Assembly: GCA_050013835.1 (NCBI GenBank)
Contig: JBEKEM010000014.1
Span: 1 to 52,272, forward strand
DNA length: 52,272 nt
Origin: Bog-793 sp050013835
GTDB lineage: Bacteria > Actinomycetota > Acidimicrobiia > Acidimicrobiales > Bog-793
Reading direction: 5' to 3'
Shown: positions 1 to 8,899 of the stretch, in pieces
How the letters are laid out: each line of letters begins with the position of its first letter
How positions within the stretch are numbered: position 1 is the first letter of the stretch
The notes under the pieces: model-generated
Told to the model about the DNA's origin: nothing
Seen by the model: only the letters and a program-made list of their open reading frames with translations
Databases searched by the model: none
Made by a program: the position numbers and the translations under genes

Positions 1-2
1 CC

Positions 3-1079
3 GACTACGCCTCCGCTTCGTCGGTCCAGACCACGGTCACCTTCTCACTGGCCACCCAGGCCACGCTGGTTGTTAACTCGACGAGCGCCACCTACCCCTA
101 CTCGCTCGTCCTCACCACCACGGGCGGCTCGGGTACCGGTGCGGTGAGCTACGCCGTCACGGCCGCCGGCTCGGCCGGCTGTTCGCTGACCGGTGGCGGC
201 ACGACGCTGAGCGCGACGAGCGCGGGAACTTGCACGGTCACGGCCACGAAGGCCGCGGATGCCAGCTACAACGCGGCCTCCTCGACGGCGACCACCATCA
301 CCTTCGCCCCTTTACCTCCTCCTCTTCTATCGCCTCCTCCCCCTCCATCGCGGGCGACCACCTGGGAGAACTGCTCCTCGTCAGGTCCGTTGGGGACTTG
401 CAGCGCCACCAATGACGGCACGACGGCGAACGGGAGCGGTGAGGGAGCGATGACGGTGTCCCAGTACAGCAGCGACCCGGTCGGCAGCCCGACGTTCTCC
501 GCCTCGGGCGAGTACTTCGACGTCGAGATCGCCTCGGGGAGCAGCTTCAGCAGCCTCACGATCACCGACTGCAACGTGAACGGCGGCACGAGCCTCGAGT
601 GGTGGAGCCCACTGGCCGACGCGGGAGCGGGAGCCTGGGAGCCGGTGTCACCGACACCTGACTACAGCGCCGGTCCACCGGCGTGCGTGTCGGCGACCAT
701 CAGCTCCACCAGCAGCCCCACCCTGGCTCAGTTAACCGGCACGGTCTTTGCCGCGGCCTCGGTCACCCCCGTCAAGGCGACATCCAAGACCGCCCTCAAG
801 CTGTCTGAGCGGAAGGTCACTTACGGACGTGAGCGGCACGAGCACCTGTCGGTCACCGTCTCGCCGCAGTTCTCGGGTTCGACGCCCACCGGGAAGGTCA
901 CGATCAAGGCCTCCACGAGAACGCTGTGTGTGATCAGGCTCTCGTCCGGCAAGGGAAAATGCACGCTCTCGGCCAAGAGGCTCAACGCGGGCACCTACCA
1001 CCTCGTCGCCACCTACGGCGCCGGCACGAACTTCAAGGGCTCGACTTCGGCGAAAGAGACACTCACCGTCGTGAAATGA
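3..1079 (+). CDS. Secreted Ig-like repeat protein, C-terminal part
   Basis: The frame is open from the window edge, so the 5' end lies outside; an internal GTG at 144 is probably not the start. The visible 358 codons begin with a Ser/Thr/Gly/Ala-rich bacterial Ig-like repeat (GAVSYAVTAAGSAGCSL), then a Pro-rich linker, a Ser/Gly-rich middle domain with Cys residues, and a C-terminal Ig-like domain of about 95 residues starting near TALKLSERKVTYG. This is a typical composition for an exported surface or adhesive protein of actinobacteria. The last domain is closely paralogous, in DNA and protein, to the C-terminus of the secreted protein at 38628-41054. No sortase motif or C-terminal membrane helix is visible. 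Function beyond surface exposure is unknown. Confidence 0.8.
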   Translation, partial: DYASASSVQTTVTFSLATQATLVVNSTSATYPYSLVLTTTGGSGTGAVSYAVTAAGSAGCSLTGGGTTLSATSAGTCTVTATKAADASYNAASSTATTITFAPLPPPLLSPPPPPSRATTWENCSSSGPLGTCSATNDGTTANGSGEGAMTVSQYSSDPVGSPTFSASGEYFDVEIASGSSFSSLTITDCNVNGGTSLEWWSPLADAGAGAWEPVSPTPDYSAGPPACVSATISSTSSPTLAQLTGTVFAAASVTPVKATSKTALKLSERKVTYGRERHEHLSVTVSPQFSGSTPTGKVTIKASTRTLCVIRLSSGKGKCTLSAKRLNAGTYHLVATYGAGTNFKGSTSAKETLTVVK

Positions 1080-1203
1080 CGGGCTGCTGCCTTGTCGCGG
1101 TACGGGCGGACACCGCGCGCTCGCCGACGAGGCATTGTGGCCAACTTGTGACCACAGCGGTGTTCTTGCCGGGTCACGGAACCGCTGACCAGGGATAACT
1201 CCG

Positions 1204-1286
<83 letters not shown>

Positions 1287-1362
1287 CCGACGGTCACCAC
1301 CGCCGGGGGGCCTAGGTTACCGAGCGGAGGATCGTCGTTCCCCGACGCGCGATCCTGGCACG

Positions 1363-2481
1363 ATGAAGATCCTCGCCATCGAGCTCCGCCGGCTCGAGCT
1401 CGAGCTCGTCGCGCCGCTCGTGACGGCGACCGGCGAGCATCGCCGCCGCCCGATCGTCCTCGTCCACGTCGAGACCGAGGAAGGTGGGGGAAACGGCGAG
1501 TGCGACGCGCTCCTGGAGCCGGGCTACACCGCCGAGCACGCCGACGGTGCCGAGACCGTACTCGCCGAACGCCTCATCCCGCTGCTCCTCGCCGGGGCAG
1601 GCGAGGTCGGCACGGCGGCAGAGGCGCTCGCCCGCCTCGCCCTCGTTCCGGGCAACCCGATGGCGAAGGCGGCACTCGAGATGGCACTGCTCGACGCCGG
1701 GCTGCGCGCCGAGGGCCGTTCGCTCGCCTCGATGCTCGGCGCCACCCGGCCGGCGATCCCGGCCGGTGCGACCGTCGGGATCGGTGACACCCCAGCGGTC
1801 GTCGCCGCGGCCCGCGCCGCCGCCGCGGTCGGCTACCGGCGGGTGAAGCTGAAGATCGCCCCCGGGCGCGACGTCGCCGCGCTCGGCGCCGTGCGGCGGG
1901 AGCTTTCGGACGTCGCCATCGTCGCCGACGCCAACGGCTCCTACGACCTCGGCCACGCCGACGACCGGGCTGCGCTCCGGGCCATCGACGCCCTCGGCCT
2001 CGCCGCTCTCGAGCAGCCGCTCGCGGCCGGCGACCTCGCCGGCTCGGCGCGGCTCGTCTCGGAGCTTGTGACCCCGGTCGTCCTCGACGAGTCGATCGAC
2101 TCGATGGCGGCGCTCGAGGCGGCGCTCGCGGCCGGTGCCTGTAGCGGCGTGGCGGTGAAGCCCGCCCGTCTTGGGGGCGTCGCCGCCGCCGTGCGGGTCC
2201 ACGACACCTGCGTCGCCGCCGGCGTGCACCTTTCGATCGGGGGGATGCTCGAGGCTGGGATCGCGCGTGCCGCGTCGATCGCCGTCGGCGCGCTTCGCGG
2301 CTTCGACCTGCCGGGCGATCTCGGGAGCTCCGACCGTTACTTCCGCCCCGACGTGACGGCGCCGCACGTGCTCGTCGCGGGGGAACTTCCCGTGCCGACG
2401 GGCCCCGGGCTCGGGGTCGTCCCCGACCCCGCCGTCGTCGAGGCCGCGACCGCGAGGTGCCGGGTCTTTCGGGCGTCGTAG
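1363..2481 (+). CDS. menC: o-Succinylbenzoate synthase (enolase superfamily)
   Basis: A 372-aa member of the mandelate racemase/muconate lactonizing branch of the enolase superfamily. The order of catalytic elements is visible: KLKI (Lys pair), VADANGSYD (first metal Asp), LEQPL (metal Glu), LDES (metal Asp) and KPARLGG (second general-base Lys). MenC dehydrates SHCHC to o-succinylbenzoate in menaquinone synthesis in the cytosol; menaquinone is the usual actinobacterial quinone. The ATG follows a cryptic leader after the tRNA and no other men gene is nearby. Related enzymes such as N-acylamino acid racemase or dipeptide epimerase share these motifs, so substrate assignment is inferred; the overall pattern best fits MenC type 2. 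Confidence 0.8.
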   Translation: MKILAIELRRLELELVAPLVTATGEHRRRPIVLVHVETEEGGGNGECDALLEPGYTAEHADGAETVLAERLIPLLLAGAGEVGTAAEALARLALVPGNPMAKAALEMALLDAGLRAEGRSLASMLGATRPAIPAGATVGIGDTPAVVAAARAAAAVGYRRVKLKIAPGRDVAALGAVRRELSDVAIVADANGSYDLGHADDRAALRAIDALGLAALEQPLAAGDLAGSARLVSELVTPVVLDESIDSMAALEAALAAGACSGVAVKPARLGGVAAAVRVHDTCVAAGVHLSIGGMLEAGIARAASIAVGALRGFDLPGDLGSSDRYFRPDVTAPHVLVAGELPVPTGPGLGVVPDPAVVEAATARCRVFRAS

Positions 2482-2491
2482 ACTGCCCGAC

Positions 2492-2794
2492 ATGCGACCG
2501 GGCCTCACCGATCGCCGCCAGCGCACCGAGCGGCGGTTGTTCGACGTCTCGGCGCGGCTCGAGCGCGCCCGCGCCGAGCTCGAGGTGATCGAGGCGCAGC
2601 TCGACGAGCTCGCCGAGCAGGCCGACGCGGCGAAGGTGCGTGCCGTCGTCGCCGAGACGCCGCTCGCCCAGCAGGTGTGGACCGAGGCGAAGCGGCGCGC
2701 CGACCAGATGGCGCACTCCCGCGACGCGGCGCGCGAGGCCGTCACCGAGCTCGAGCACACCCAGGATGAGCTGATCGGCGAACTCCTCGTCTAG
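2492..2794 (+). CDS. Small coiled-coil protein of unknown function
   Basis: A 100-aa protein that is almost entirely charged heptad-like helix (repeated RLERARAELEVIEAQLDEL pattern), so probably one long coiled coil. No signal peptide, membrane segment or catalytic motif is visible. It starts 10 bp after menC and ends 54 bp before the response-regulator start, so it is probably cotranscribed with one or both. I do not recognise the family. Codon usage matches the backbone, which supports a real gene. Confidence 0.65.
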   Translation: MRPGLTDRRQRTERRLFDVSARLERARAELEVIEAQLDELAEQADAAKVRAVVAETPLAQQVWTEAKRRADQMAHSRDAAREAVTELEHTQDELIGELLV

Positions 2795-2848
2795 CGTCCG
2801 GTCCGAGGTCGCGCCGGACCGGAACGCGAGCCTGGCGGGGCGGTTGCC

Positions 2849-3481
2849 GTGGATTTCGGGCACAACGAGGAACGGGGGCGACAAGTGGGCAGGACCGTAG
2901 TGATCGCCGAGGATGAGGCTGTCGTGCGGCTCGACCTGTGCGAGATCCTTGCCGAGGAGGGCTTCGAGGTCGTCGGCTCGACGGGACGCGGCGACGAGGC
3001 TGTCGAGCTCGTGCGCAAGTTGCACCCCGACCTCGTCATCCTGGACATCAAGATGCCTGGCATGGACGGGCTCCAGGCCGCCGCCGCCATCCACTCGTCG
3101 GTCCGAACCGCCGTGGTCATCCTCACCGCTTTTAGCGAGCGGAACTTCATCGAGCGGGCCCGTGACGCCGGGGCACAGGCCTACCTCGTCAAGCCCTTCC
3201 AGCGCGAGGAGCTCCTACCGGCGATCGAGGTCGCCCTCGGCCGCTTCGCCGAGGCCCAGGCGCTCGAGGTCGAGTTCGCGGCCCTGAGCGACGACGAGAT
3301 CGGCCGGGCCCAGCGCCGGGAGACGCGCCTCGCCGTCGACCGCGCCAAGGGCCTCCTGATGGACGACCACAACATGACCGAGCCCGAGGCGTTCGCCTTC
3401 ATCGAGAAGGCGGCGGGAGAACGCGGCCAGACGATCCACGGGACCGCCCAGGCGGTCGCCGACGGGTCGCTCACGCCTTGA
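2849..3481 (+). CDS. PdtaR-like response regulator with ANTAR RNA-binding domain
   Basis: A receiver domain (about residues 15-130; acidic pocket AEDE, phosphoacceptor Asp near residue 66 in LVILDIKMPGMDG, conserved Thr in LTAF and Lys in LVKPF) is joined to a C-terminal ANTAR domain (VDRAKGLLMDDHNMTEPEAF, about 140-200). ANTAR proteins bind two-hairpin RNA motifs and act as antiterminators. Similarity in layout and motifs to mycobacterial PdtaR suggests phosphorylation by a soluble histidine kinase encoded elsewhere. The listed GTG gives 210 aa; a second GTG at 2885 (preceded by a G-rich stretch) would give a more usual N-terminus starting just before the receiver domain. No partner kinase lies in the window. 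Confidence 0.88.
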   Translation: MDFGHNEERGRQVGRTVVIAEDEAVVRLDLCEILAEEGFEVVGSTGRGDEAVELVRKLHPDLVILDIKMPGMDGLQAAAAIHSSVRTAVVILTAFSERNFIERARDAGAQAYLVKPFQREELLPAIEVALGRFAEAQALEVEFAALSDDEIGRAQRRETRLAVDRAKGLLMDDHNMTEPEAFAFIEKAAGERGQTIHGTAQAVADGSLTP

Positions 3482-3512
3482 GCCGGCCGCGTCGATCGAT
3501 ACCGCGCGCCGG

Positions 3513-4826
3513 TTGTCTAGCCCGATGCTGATCCTCGCGGTGGGCGTCCACGCGCGACACGGCGGGTTCTTCCTGCTCGGACTGCTCGTCCTCGTCGTCC
3601 TCGGTCTCCTCGCCTTCCGGTTGAGCACGCGGGGAAAGGCGAGGAGCCGTTCCGGAGGCACCGGCTCGTCATGGGGATACCCGCCCGCGCCGGTGGCACC
3701 GCCCGTCCCGCGCGCCGGCGAACCGACGCCGGAGGCGGGGCCCGCCGAGGTTCCTCGGTCTCCCGCCGCGATCCGGAGTGACGACCCCGGTGTGACCGAA
3801 CCTGCCGTCGCGGCCGGGGAGGCCGCGTTCGGGGCGGATGCGGACCGTGTCGCGGCGACGGCGCGTCCCGGGGCATGGAGAGCGGTCCCCGATGACGGCT
3901 GGGCCGTCGAGACCCACGGGCTCACGAAACGCTTCGGCTCCAACGTCGCCGTCGACGACGTGGAACTCTTCGTCCCGCGGGGTTGCGCCTTCGGCTACCT
4001 CGGGCCGAACGGGGCGGGCAAGACGACGCTGATCCGGACGCTGCTGGGGCTGACGAAGGCGGACGGGGGCACGATGTCGCTCCTGGGGATCCCCGTGCCG
4101 CGGGAGCGCAGCCGGGCGCTCGCGCGCGTCGGTGCCATTGTCGACGAGCCCCGCTTCCACGACCACCTGACCGGACGGGAGAACCTGGCGTTGCTCGCGG
4201 CGGCGCGTGGCGCGGGTGCCGGGGCCCGGATCGACTCCGGGTTCGAGCGGGTCGGACTCACCGAGCGGGCCGACGACAAGGTGGCTTCCTACTCGATGGG
4301 CATGCGCCAACGCCTGGGCGTGGCGGCGTGCCTGCTCGGCGACCCCGAGCTCCTCATCCTCGACGAGCCGATGAACGGGCTCGATCCCGCCGGCATGCAG
4401 GGCATGCGGACGATGGTGAAGAACCTGGTCGGCGAGGGACGGACGGTGGTGCTGTCGTCGCACCTCCTCGACGAGGTCGAGCGCACCTGTGACGCCGTCG
4501 CAATCGTCGACCGCGGCCGCGTGATCCGGCAGGGCCCGATCGACGAGCTGCTGCACGGCACGGCCAACCGGGTCGTGCAGATGGACTGCGGTGACGCCGG
4601 GTCGGCGGTCCGCCTTCTCACCGCGGCCGGCCTCGCCGCTGGCACGTCTGTCGACGGGAGGATGCTGACGGTGACCTTGCAGTCGGGCGCCAATCGCGAA
4701 ACCGTGGCGGAGGTCAACCGGCGGCTCGTCGAGGGCGGGATCGCGGTCTACCGCCTCCAGGAGGTGCGCACGTCTCTCGAGGACTGGTTCCTCGCCGTGA
4801 CGAGCCGGTTCGGGGAGCGGCCGTGA
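3513..4826 (+). CDS. ABC transporter ATPase with N-terminal membrane segment
   Basis: The ABC domain occupies about residues 131-437: Walker A GPNGAGKTT (164-172), signature YSMGMRQRLGVA, Walker B LLILDEPMNGLDP, and the H-loop in SSHLLDE. Together with the overlapping permease it forms an ABC-2/CcmA-type export system. The first 130 residues are unusual: a hydrophobic helix (about 18-36) followed by a basic then Pro/Ala-rich acidic linker, so the ATPase may be tethered to the membrane. The listed start is TTG; the ATG at 3525 would drop four residues and may be the real start. Substrate is unknown. Confidence 0.85.
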   Translation: MSSPMLILAVGVHARHGGFFLLGLLVLVVLGLLAFRLSTRGKARSRSGGTGSSWGYPPAPVAPPVPRAGEPTPEAGPAEVPRSPAAIRSDDPGVTEPAVAAGEAAFGADADRVAATARPGAWRAVPDDGWAVETHGLTKRFGSNVAVDDVELFVPRGCAFGYLGPNGAGKTTLIRTLLGLTKADGGTMSLLGIPVPRERSRALARVGAIVDEPRFHDHLTGRENLALLAAARGAGAGARIDSGFERVGLTERADDKVASYSMGMRQRLGVAACLLGDPELLILDEPMNGLDPAGMQGMRTMVKNLVGEGRTVVLSSHLLDEVERTCDAVAIVDRGRVIRQGPIDELLHGTANRVVQMDCGDAGSAVRLLTAAGLAAGTSVDGRMLTVTLQSGANRETVAEVNRRLVEGGIAVYRLQEVRTSLEDWFLAVTSRFGERP

Positions 4827-5956
4827 CCGGTCCGGGCGACGCCGCGTCCGTCCTCCCCTCGCCGCCACCGCCGGGCGCCGCCCGCCGCCGTCCGCGACGG
4901 GCGGGGGGCGGTTCCTCGCGTGGTGCCGGATCGTGGATCCCAACCTGGGACCTGATCGCGACCAAACAGCTTGAGCTGCGTAAGCGGCGGGGCCTCATGA
5001 TCACCGTGCTCGTGCTCACCGTGGGCCTGCCGGTGGTCGTCCTCGGGCTGCGGCTGGCCTTCCACGCCTTCGATCCGAGAAGCTACGGCCCGGCCGGGAG
5101 CCCGAGCGTCTTCGTGGCGCTTTGTAATCCGATGGCCGAATTCGGGTTCATCATCGCCGCGACGCTCGGGGCTTCGGCGGGGACGACCGATCTCGTGGCC
5201 GGCGTCTTCCGCCACCTTGTCATCACCGGGCGCTCGCGACTTTCCCTCTATTTCGCGCGGATCCCGGCGGGGCTGTCGATCGTGCTGCCGCTCGTCGCCG
5301 TGGCGTTCACGATGCTGTGCCTGGTGACCGCCTACGAGGGCACCCCGCAGGCGACGACGGTCAACTACGACGGCATCACCGTCCCGCTCGGTCTCAACGA
5401 GGCGCACCTGAGGAGCTTGCTCTTGAAGTACCCGAAGGAGGCGGACATGGCCTTCGGCTTCGGACCGCCCTCCAGCGCCGCCGGTGTGAGGATCATCCAC
5501 GAGCACATCGGCGCGATCTACAGCGCCTACGAGAGCGTCGAACCCGCCGCGACCAACCCGGCGGACAACGAGATGGTCAAGATAGGCCTGTGGATCGAGC
5601 TCGAGGTGGCGATCGGGTACCTGGTCGGGCTGGGACTCGGATCGCTCACGGGGCAACGCACGCTCTCGACGATCCTCATGATCGTGCTCGAGATCATCGT
5701 GACCCCCCTCCTCGCCAGTGTCGCCATCCCGTATTTCCTCGACGGCCAGCGACTGGTCGTGGGCGTGGCGATGGACCAGCTCCGGCCCGCCGGTCTCGCC
5801 GGCTTCGCCGGGGGGCGGGGCAAGGTGGCCTTCGGTGGCCGCGCGGTGCTGGGGATACCGCCCATGCCGACATGGGCCATGATCGCCGTGATCGTGGGCT
5901 GGATCGTCGGTTGGACGGTCATCGGCGCCTGGCGGATGGCGACGAGAGACGCCTGA
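4823..5956 (+). CDS. ABC-2 type transporter permease
   Basis: A 377-aa membrane protein whose GTG overlaps the ATPase stop by four bases (GTGA), indicating translational coupling. After a 45-residue Pro/Arg-rich cytosolic tail, hydrophobic segments lie near residues 58-80, 97-122, 145-178, 258-282, 285-308 and 350-372, consistent with about six helices and a long extracytoplasmic loop between helices three and four. It probably forms the channel for the preceding ATPase. The exported substrate cannot be told; no resistance or lantibiotic gene is adjacent. Confidence 0.82.
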   Translation: MTGPGDAASVLPSPPPPGAARRRPRRAGGGSSRGAGSWIPTWDLIATKQLELRKRRGLMITVLVLTVGLPVVVLGLRLAFHAFDPRSYGPAGSPSVFVALCNPMAEFGFIIAATLGASAGTTDLVAGVFRHLVITGRSRLSLYFARIPAGLSIVLPLVAVAFTMLCLVTAYEGTPQATTVNYDGITVPLGLNEAHLRSLLLKYPKEADMAFGFGPPSSAAGVRIIHEHIGAIYSAYESVEPAATNPADNEMVKIGLWIELEVAIGYLVGLGLGSLTGQRTLSTILMIVLEIIVTPLLASVAIPYFLDGQRLVVGVAMDQLRPAGLAGFAGGRGKVAFGGRAVLGIPPMPTWAMIAVIVGWIVGWTVIGAWRMATRDA

Positions 5957-6868
5957 CCGGTGGTCGTGGGCACGCCGTAGAGACGAGAAGAGGTCGCTGT
6001 CGGATGCAGCGACGCCTGGCTCGGGAACTCCGGTCAGGACATCCTCGTGTCGCCAGGAGAGATCTGCCTCCAGCTCGCGCCGCCGTCAGTCGCGCGCCAG
6101 AAACCGCCTCCCAACGCCGCGGTCCTGGCGAGACGCGCGTCGAGGAGGTCGAGAGTGCCGCTGGCGCCGTCGATGATGTTCTCCATCGCGGAACGGCTCA
6201 CGTGCTACGTCATCCCGCCGTTGGCACGTCGCGTCAGGCCCCGGTGACGACGAGGGCAACGGCGCTCGTTGGGGAGAGCCCGACGAGCATCTTGACCAGG
6301 GCCGCCGACGCCGTGGTCCTCGTGGCGCCCTCCCAAGGGAAGTTCACGCATCTCGCTGCTGCCGGACGGGCCGAACCCCCATTGAACGACCGGTAGATCG
6401 CGTCGCGCTGGAACTGCTGAGCGGCATCGCCGAAACACGCGAGCCACACCTTGTTCGGCGGGCCCCGACGTGACTAGACAGTTCGCTGGCGCTCCGGCCC
6501 TCTCCCGCATGACGGGGAGTACTTGGCAGGACCAGCAGGGATCGTGCGCCGCGCGGCCCTGATTGCGCTGTGAGATGGGAGTGATGCGGCGCAGCGCGCG
6601 GCGGGCACGTGGAGCACGCACACCAGCACGATCACAGGGCGAGCCGGCCGCACGGGGGATTGCCACGCCTCGCGGACAACCGGAGTGCCGCGAGGGGGAT
6701 CAATCTCGCGTGTCTGGAATAGGCGAGGTGATGGCTTCCCGACGCACCGTCGGGCGGGAGGATCGACGCGGCCCCGCACGATTCGGGCCGTAGTCGGAAA
6801 CCATCAGCGCTCGGACTGCTCAGCCGGAGCCCTCCGGAGCGCACCCTCCTGCTGCGGCCGGGCCGTTC
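5957..6868. other. 912-bp region without a convincing gene
   Basis: No open frame has a good start, ribosome site and family signature. The best coding-like stretch is on the minus strand at 6234-6449 (GTG start, about 71 aa, containing FPWEGATRTTASAALVKML). Its frame is closed upstream by a TAG, so it may be a gene remnant. No tRNA, tmRNA, SRP or RNase P signature was seen. Confidence 0.45.
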
Positions 6869-7450
6869 TCAGGACCGGTCGCCGAGAACCTGCCTCAGGT
6901 CGGCCCGCGCCCGCCCAATCTGTTTGCGCACCGTCGATTCGGCGATTCCCAGCGCCTTGGCGGCGTCCTTCGTGGGCAGCCCGACGACGAGACAGAGCAC
7001 GGCGCAACGGCGCTGGGCCGCCGGCATCGCTTCCAGCCCGCGCTCGATCCCGACCGCCAGCGTCACCTCGTCGGCGACGTCCGGCGATGCCGGATCCTCG
7101 CCGAGGGGGGGTTCCCGCCGGCGAGCCCGCCAGACGAGCCGGAAGGCGACGCGGTAGACGTAGCCGGCGGGGTTCGTGCCGCGTCGGACCCGACGCCAGT
7201 GCCCGAGCGCGCGGGCGAACGCCTCCTGGGCGACATCCTCCGCCCGGTCGGGGCTCGCCCCGCCGAGCTCGAGGGCGCGCACGAGGCGCGGGTAATGCGC
7301 CTTGTAGACGGCGACGAAGCTGTCGTCCACGGGGCCCATTACGGGCTGCTCGGGTATCTGCTCGTCCGCCACTTCCGGAGCGTCGCGCCCTTCGGCGCCA
7401 GCAGGCGTCGCGACGTCCACGGCCAACAGATGAGCACAGTTCGCGCTCAT
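6869..7450 (-). CDS. ECF-family RNA polymerase sigma factor
   Basis: A 193-aa extracytoplasmic-function sigma factor. Region 2 (about residues 45-115) contains FVAVYKAHYPRLVRAL and AEDVAQEAFARAL; region 4 (about 135-188) contains GLEAMPAAQRR and the helix-turn-helix LPTKDAAKALGIAESTVRKQ. The first 37 residues are variable; a methionine at residue 38 (position 7339) would give a more usual ECF length. It lies 20 bp downstream of a single-pass membrane protein on the same strand, so the order is regulator-like protein first, sigma factor second, opposite to the common arrangement. The target promoters are unknown. Confidence 0.88.
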   Translation of the reverse strand: MSANCAHLLAVDVATPAGAEGRDAPEVADEQIPEQPVMGPVDDSFVAVYKAHYPRLVRALELGGASPDRAEDVAQEAFARALGHWRRVRRGTNPAGYVYRVAFRLVWRARRREPPLGEDPASPDVADEVTLAVGIERGLEAMPAAQRRCAVLCLVVGLPTKDAAKALGIAESTVRKQIGRARADLRQVLGDRS

Positions 7451-7470
7451 CTGCTAGGCGATGGGACGGT

Positions 7471-8667
7471 TCACTTCGCGGTGGGAGGCACGCTGACCCG
7501 GCTGGACGACGATTTCGCCACGGCGGTGAAAGGCAGCAAGCACCGGTCCGGCTCTGCGATCGCGTCGTCGCTCGAGACGGTCGCGTTGCCGACGTCGTTG
7601 CCGGAGCTGTCGAGCGCCGTGATGCTGGCGGGTAGGGGTGCGCCGCCGTCGTTGGCGAGAACCGCCCAGCCGCCCTGCACCGTCATCTGATCCGACGATC
7701 CGTCGGCGAAGCCCGCCTGAACGCTGCCCACGTCGGAAGCGACGTGGACGGCCACCACTGCGATGGGCGACGACGTGCCGACCCCGACGACGGAGCTGTC
7801 GATGAGCTCGAATGCCCCGGGAGACGTCGCCGCCGCGGTGTCGGGCGCCGTCACAGTGATCTGGCCGCTCGACCACGGGTTCGACACGTCGAGGACCAGC
7901 ACCTGGGTGGTCCCGCAGAGCGTCAGTGTCGGGACGACCGTCGTCACGTGGTTGGGCCCGGTTGCGCCGCTCGCCCCGGTCGTCCCACTCGGGCCGGTCA
8001 CGCTGCTCGGGCCGGTCACGCCGCTCGCCCCGGACGTCCCGCTCGGGCCGGTCGTCCCACTCGGGCCGGTCACGCCGCTCGCCCCGGTTGCCGTCGGGTT
8101 CGGTGAGTTGAGGATCGCGGGTGGGCTGATCATCGCCTTGGGATGGATCAGCGGCTCCACCCGCAGGGCAGTCGACTGCACCGTGAAGGCCCGGATGGTG
8201 ATGTCGCCGACCGTCCGGACGAAGAGCGGCTCCAGCGCGCTGCTGGGGTAGGGCAGCGTTGTGCCGCAGCTGTAACGGGTGCACAGGTCCGCCGGCACTT
8301 CCGCTGCTCTCTCCATCGGGGATCTTGCGCTGGCGTTGGCCGGGCTCGATCCGTTGGACCACTTGAGGCCCGTCGGCGCGAGGCCGAATGCATGCGCCTG
8401 CGCGGCCCACGCGCCCCCTCCGACGACTCCGGCGATCTGACCCATCGCCGCCAGGTTGGAGGTCGACGATCCCCCGGTCGTCGTGCGCGCAATCCCGGCG
8501 ATGCCAGCCGTGGCGAGGGCGACGACCATCGCCGTCGCGGTGAAGACCCTCAGCTGCCGTTCCCGCCGGCGGTGCGAGCGGGCGACGATCGAGCGCAGCG
8601 TCGAATCCGACGCCGGGGCGCCGGACCCGTCGAGAAGGTGGGAGAACTCTCCGTCTTCGGGTGTCAT
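7471..8667 (-). CDS. Membrane-anchored protein with collagen-like stretch, candidate anti-sigma factor
   Basis: The ATG at 8667 is preceded by AGGAGC, giving 398 aa. A 40-residue N-terminal cytosolic part ending in a basic cluster (RSHRRRERQLR) is followed by one membrane helix (about 41-60) and a long exported domain. Residues about 195-238 are Gly-X-Y triplets (GAS GVT GPS GTT ...) with one broken triplet, a collagen-like rod, then an all-beta-looking C-terminal domain with a Cys near CGTTQVLVLDV. The gene ends 20 bp before the ECF sigma gene. Size, topology and linkage suggest a membrane regulator of that sigma factor, but no zinc-binding anti-sigma motif (HxxxCxxC) is present, so this is inference. 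Confidence 0.75.
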   Translation of the reverse strand: MTPEDGEFSHLLDGSGAPASDSTLRSIVARSHRRRERQLRVFTATAMVVALATAGIAGIARTTTGGSSTSNLAAMGQIAGVVGGGAWAAQAHAFGLAPTGLKWSNGSSPANASARSPMERAAEVPADLCTRYSCGTTLPYPSSALEPLFVRTVGDITIRAFTVQSTALRVEPLIHPKAMISPPAILNSPNPTATGASGVTGPSGTTGPSGTSGASGVTGPSSVTGPSGTTGASGATGPNHVTTVVPTLTLCGTTQVLVLDVSNPWSSGQITVTAPDTAAATSPGAFELIDSSVVGVGTSSPIAVVAVHVASDVGSVQAGFADGSSDQMTVQGGWAVLANDGGAPLPASITALDSSGNDVGNATVSSDDAIAEPDRCLLPFTAVAKSSSSRVSVPPTAK

Positions 8668-8899
8668 GTGAGGTGCTCCTGTGCTGGTAGTCGAGGTGAG
8701 TCCGGTCCGGGGGCTTGCCGTTCCCCTGGTCGGAGATCCTCCATTCACTAACTACAAAGCCGCGACAGCCCCCGATCGCGTACAGGGACCGGCGAGTACC
8801 TTGTCCGGGACACGGCGCGCCCACCCGGCGGGCGGGTCGGCACGGGCCGGACGGGTCCCCAGGTGGACGCCGCGCGGCCCGACGGCGGGGCTTCCGGTC

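Noticed and set aside
5957..6868. Candidate tmRNA, RNase P RNA or SRP RNA in the long gap
   Set aside because: No conserved core motifs or tRNA-like ends of these RNAs could be found on either strand.
7960..8100. Short GC-rich direct repeats resembling a CRISPR-like or satellite array
   Set aside because: They are in-frame codons for Gly-X-Y triplets in the membrane protein, with no spacer structure.
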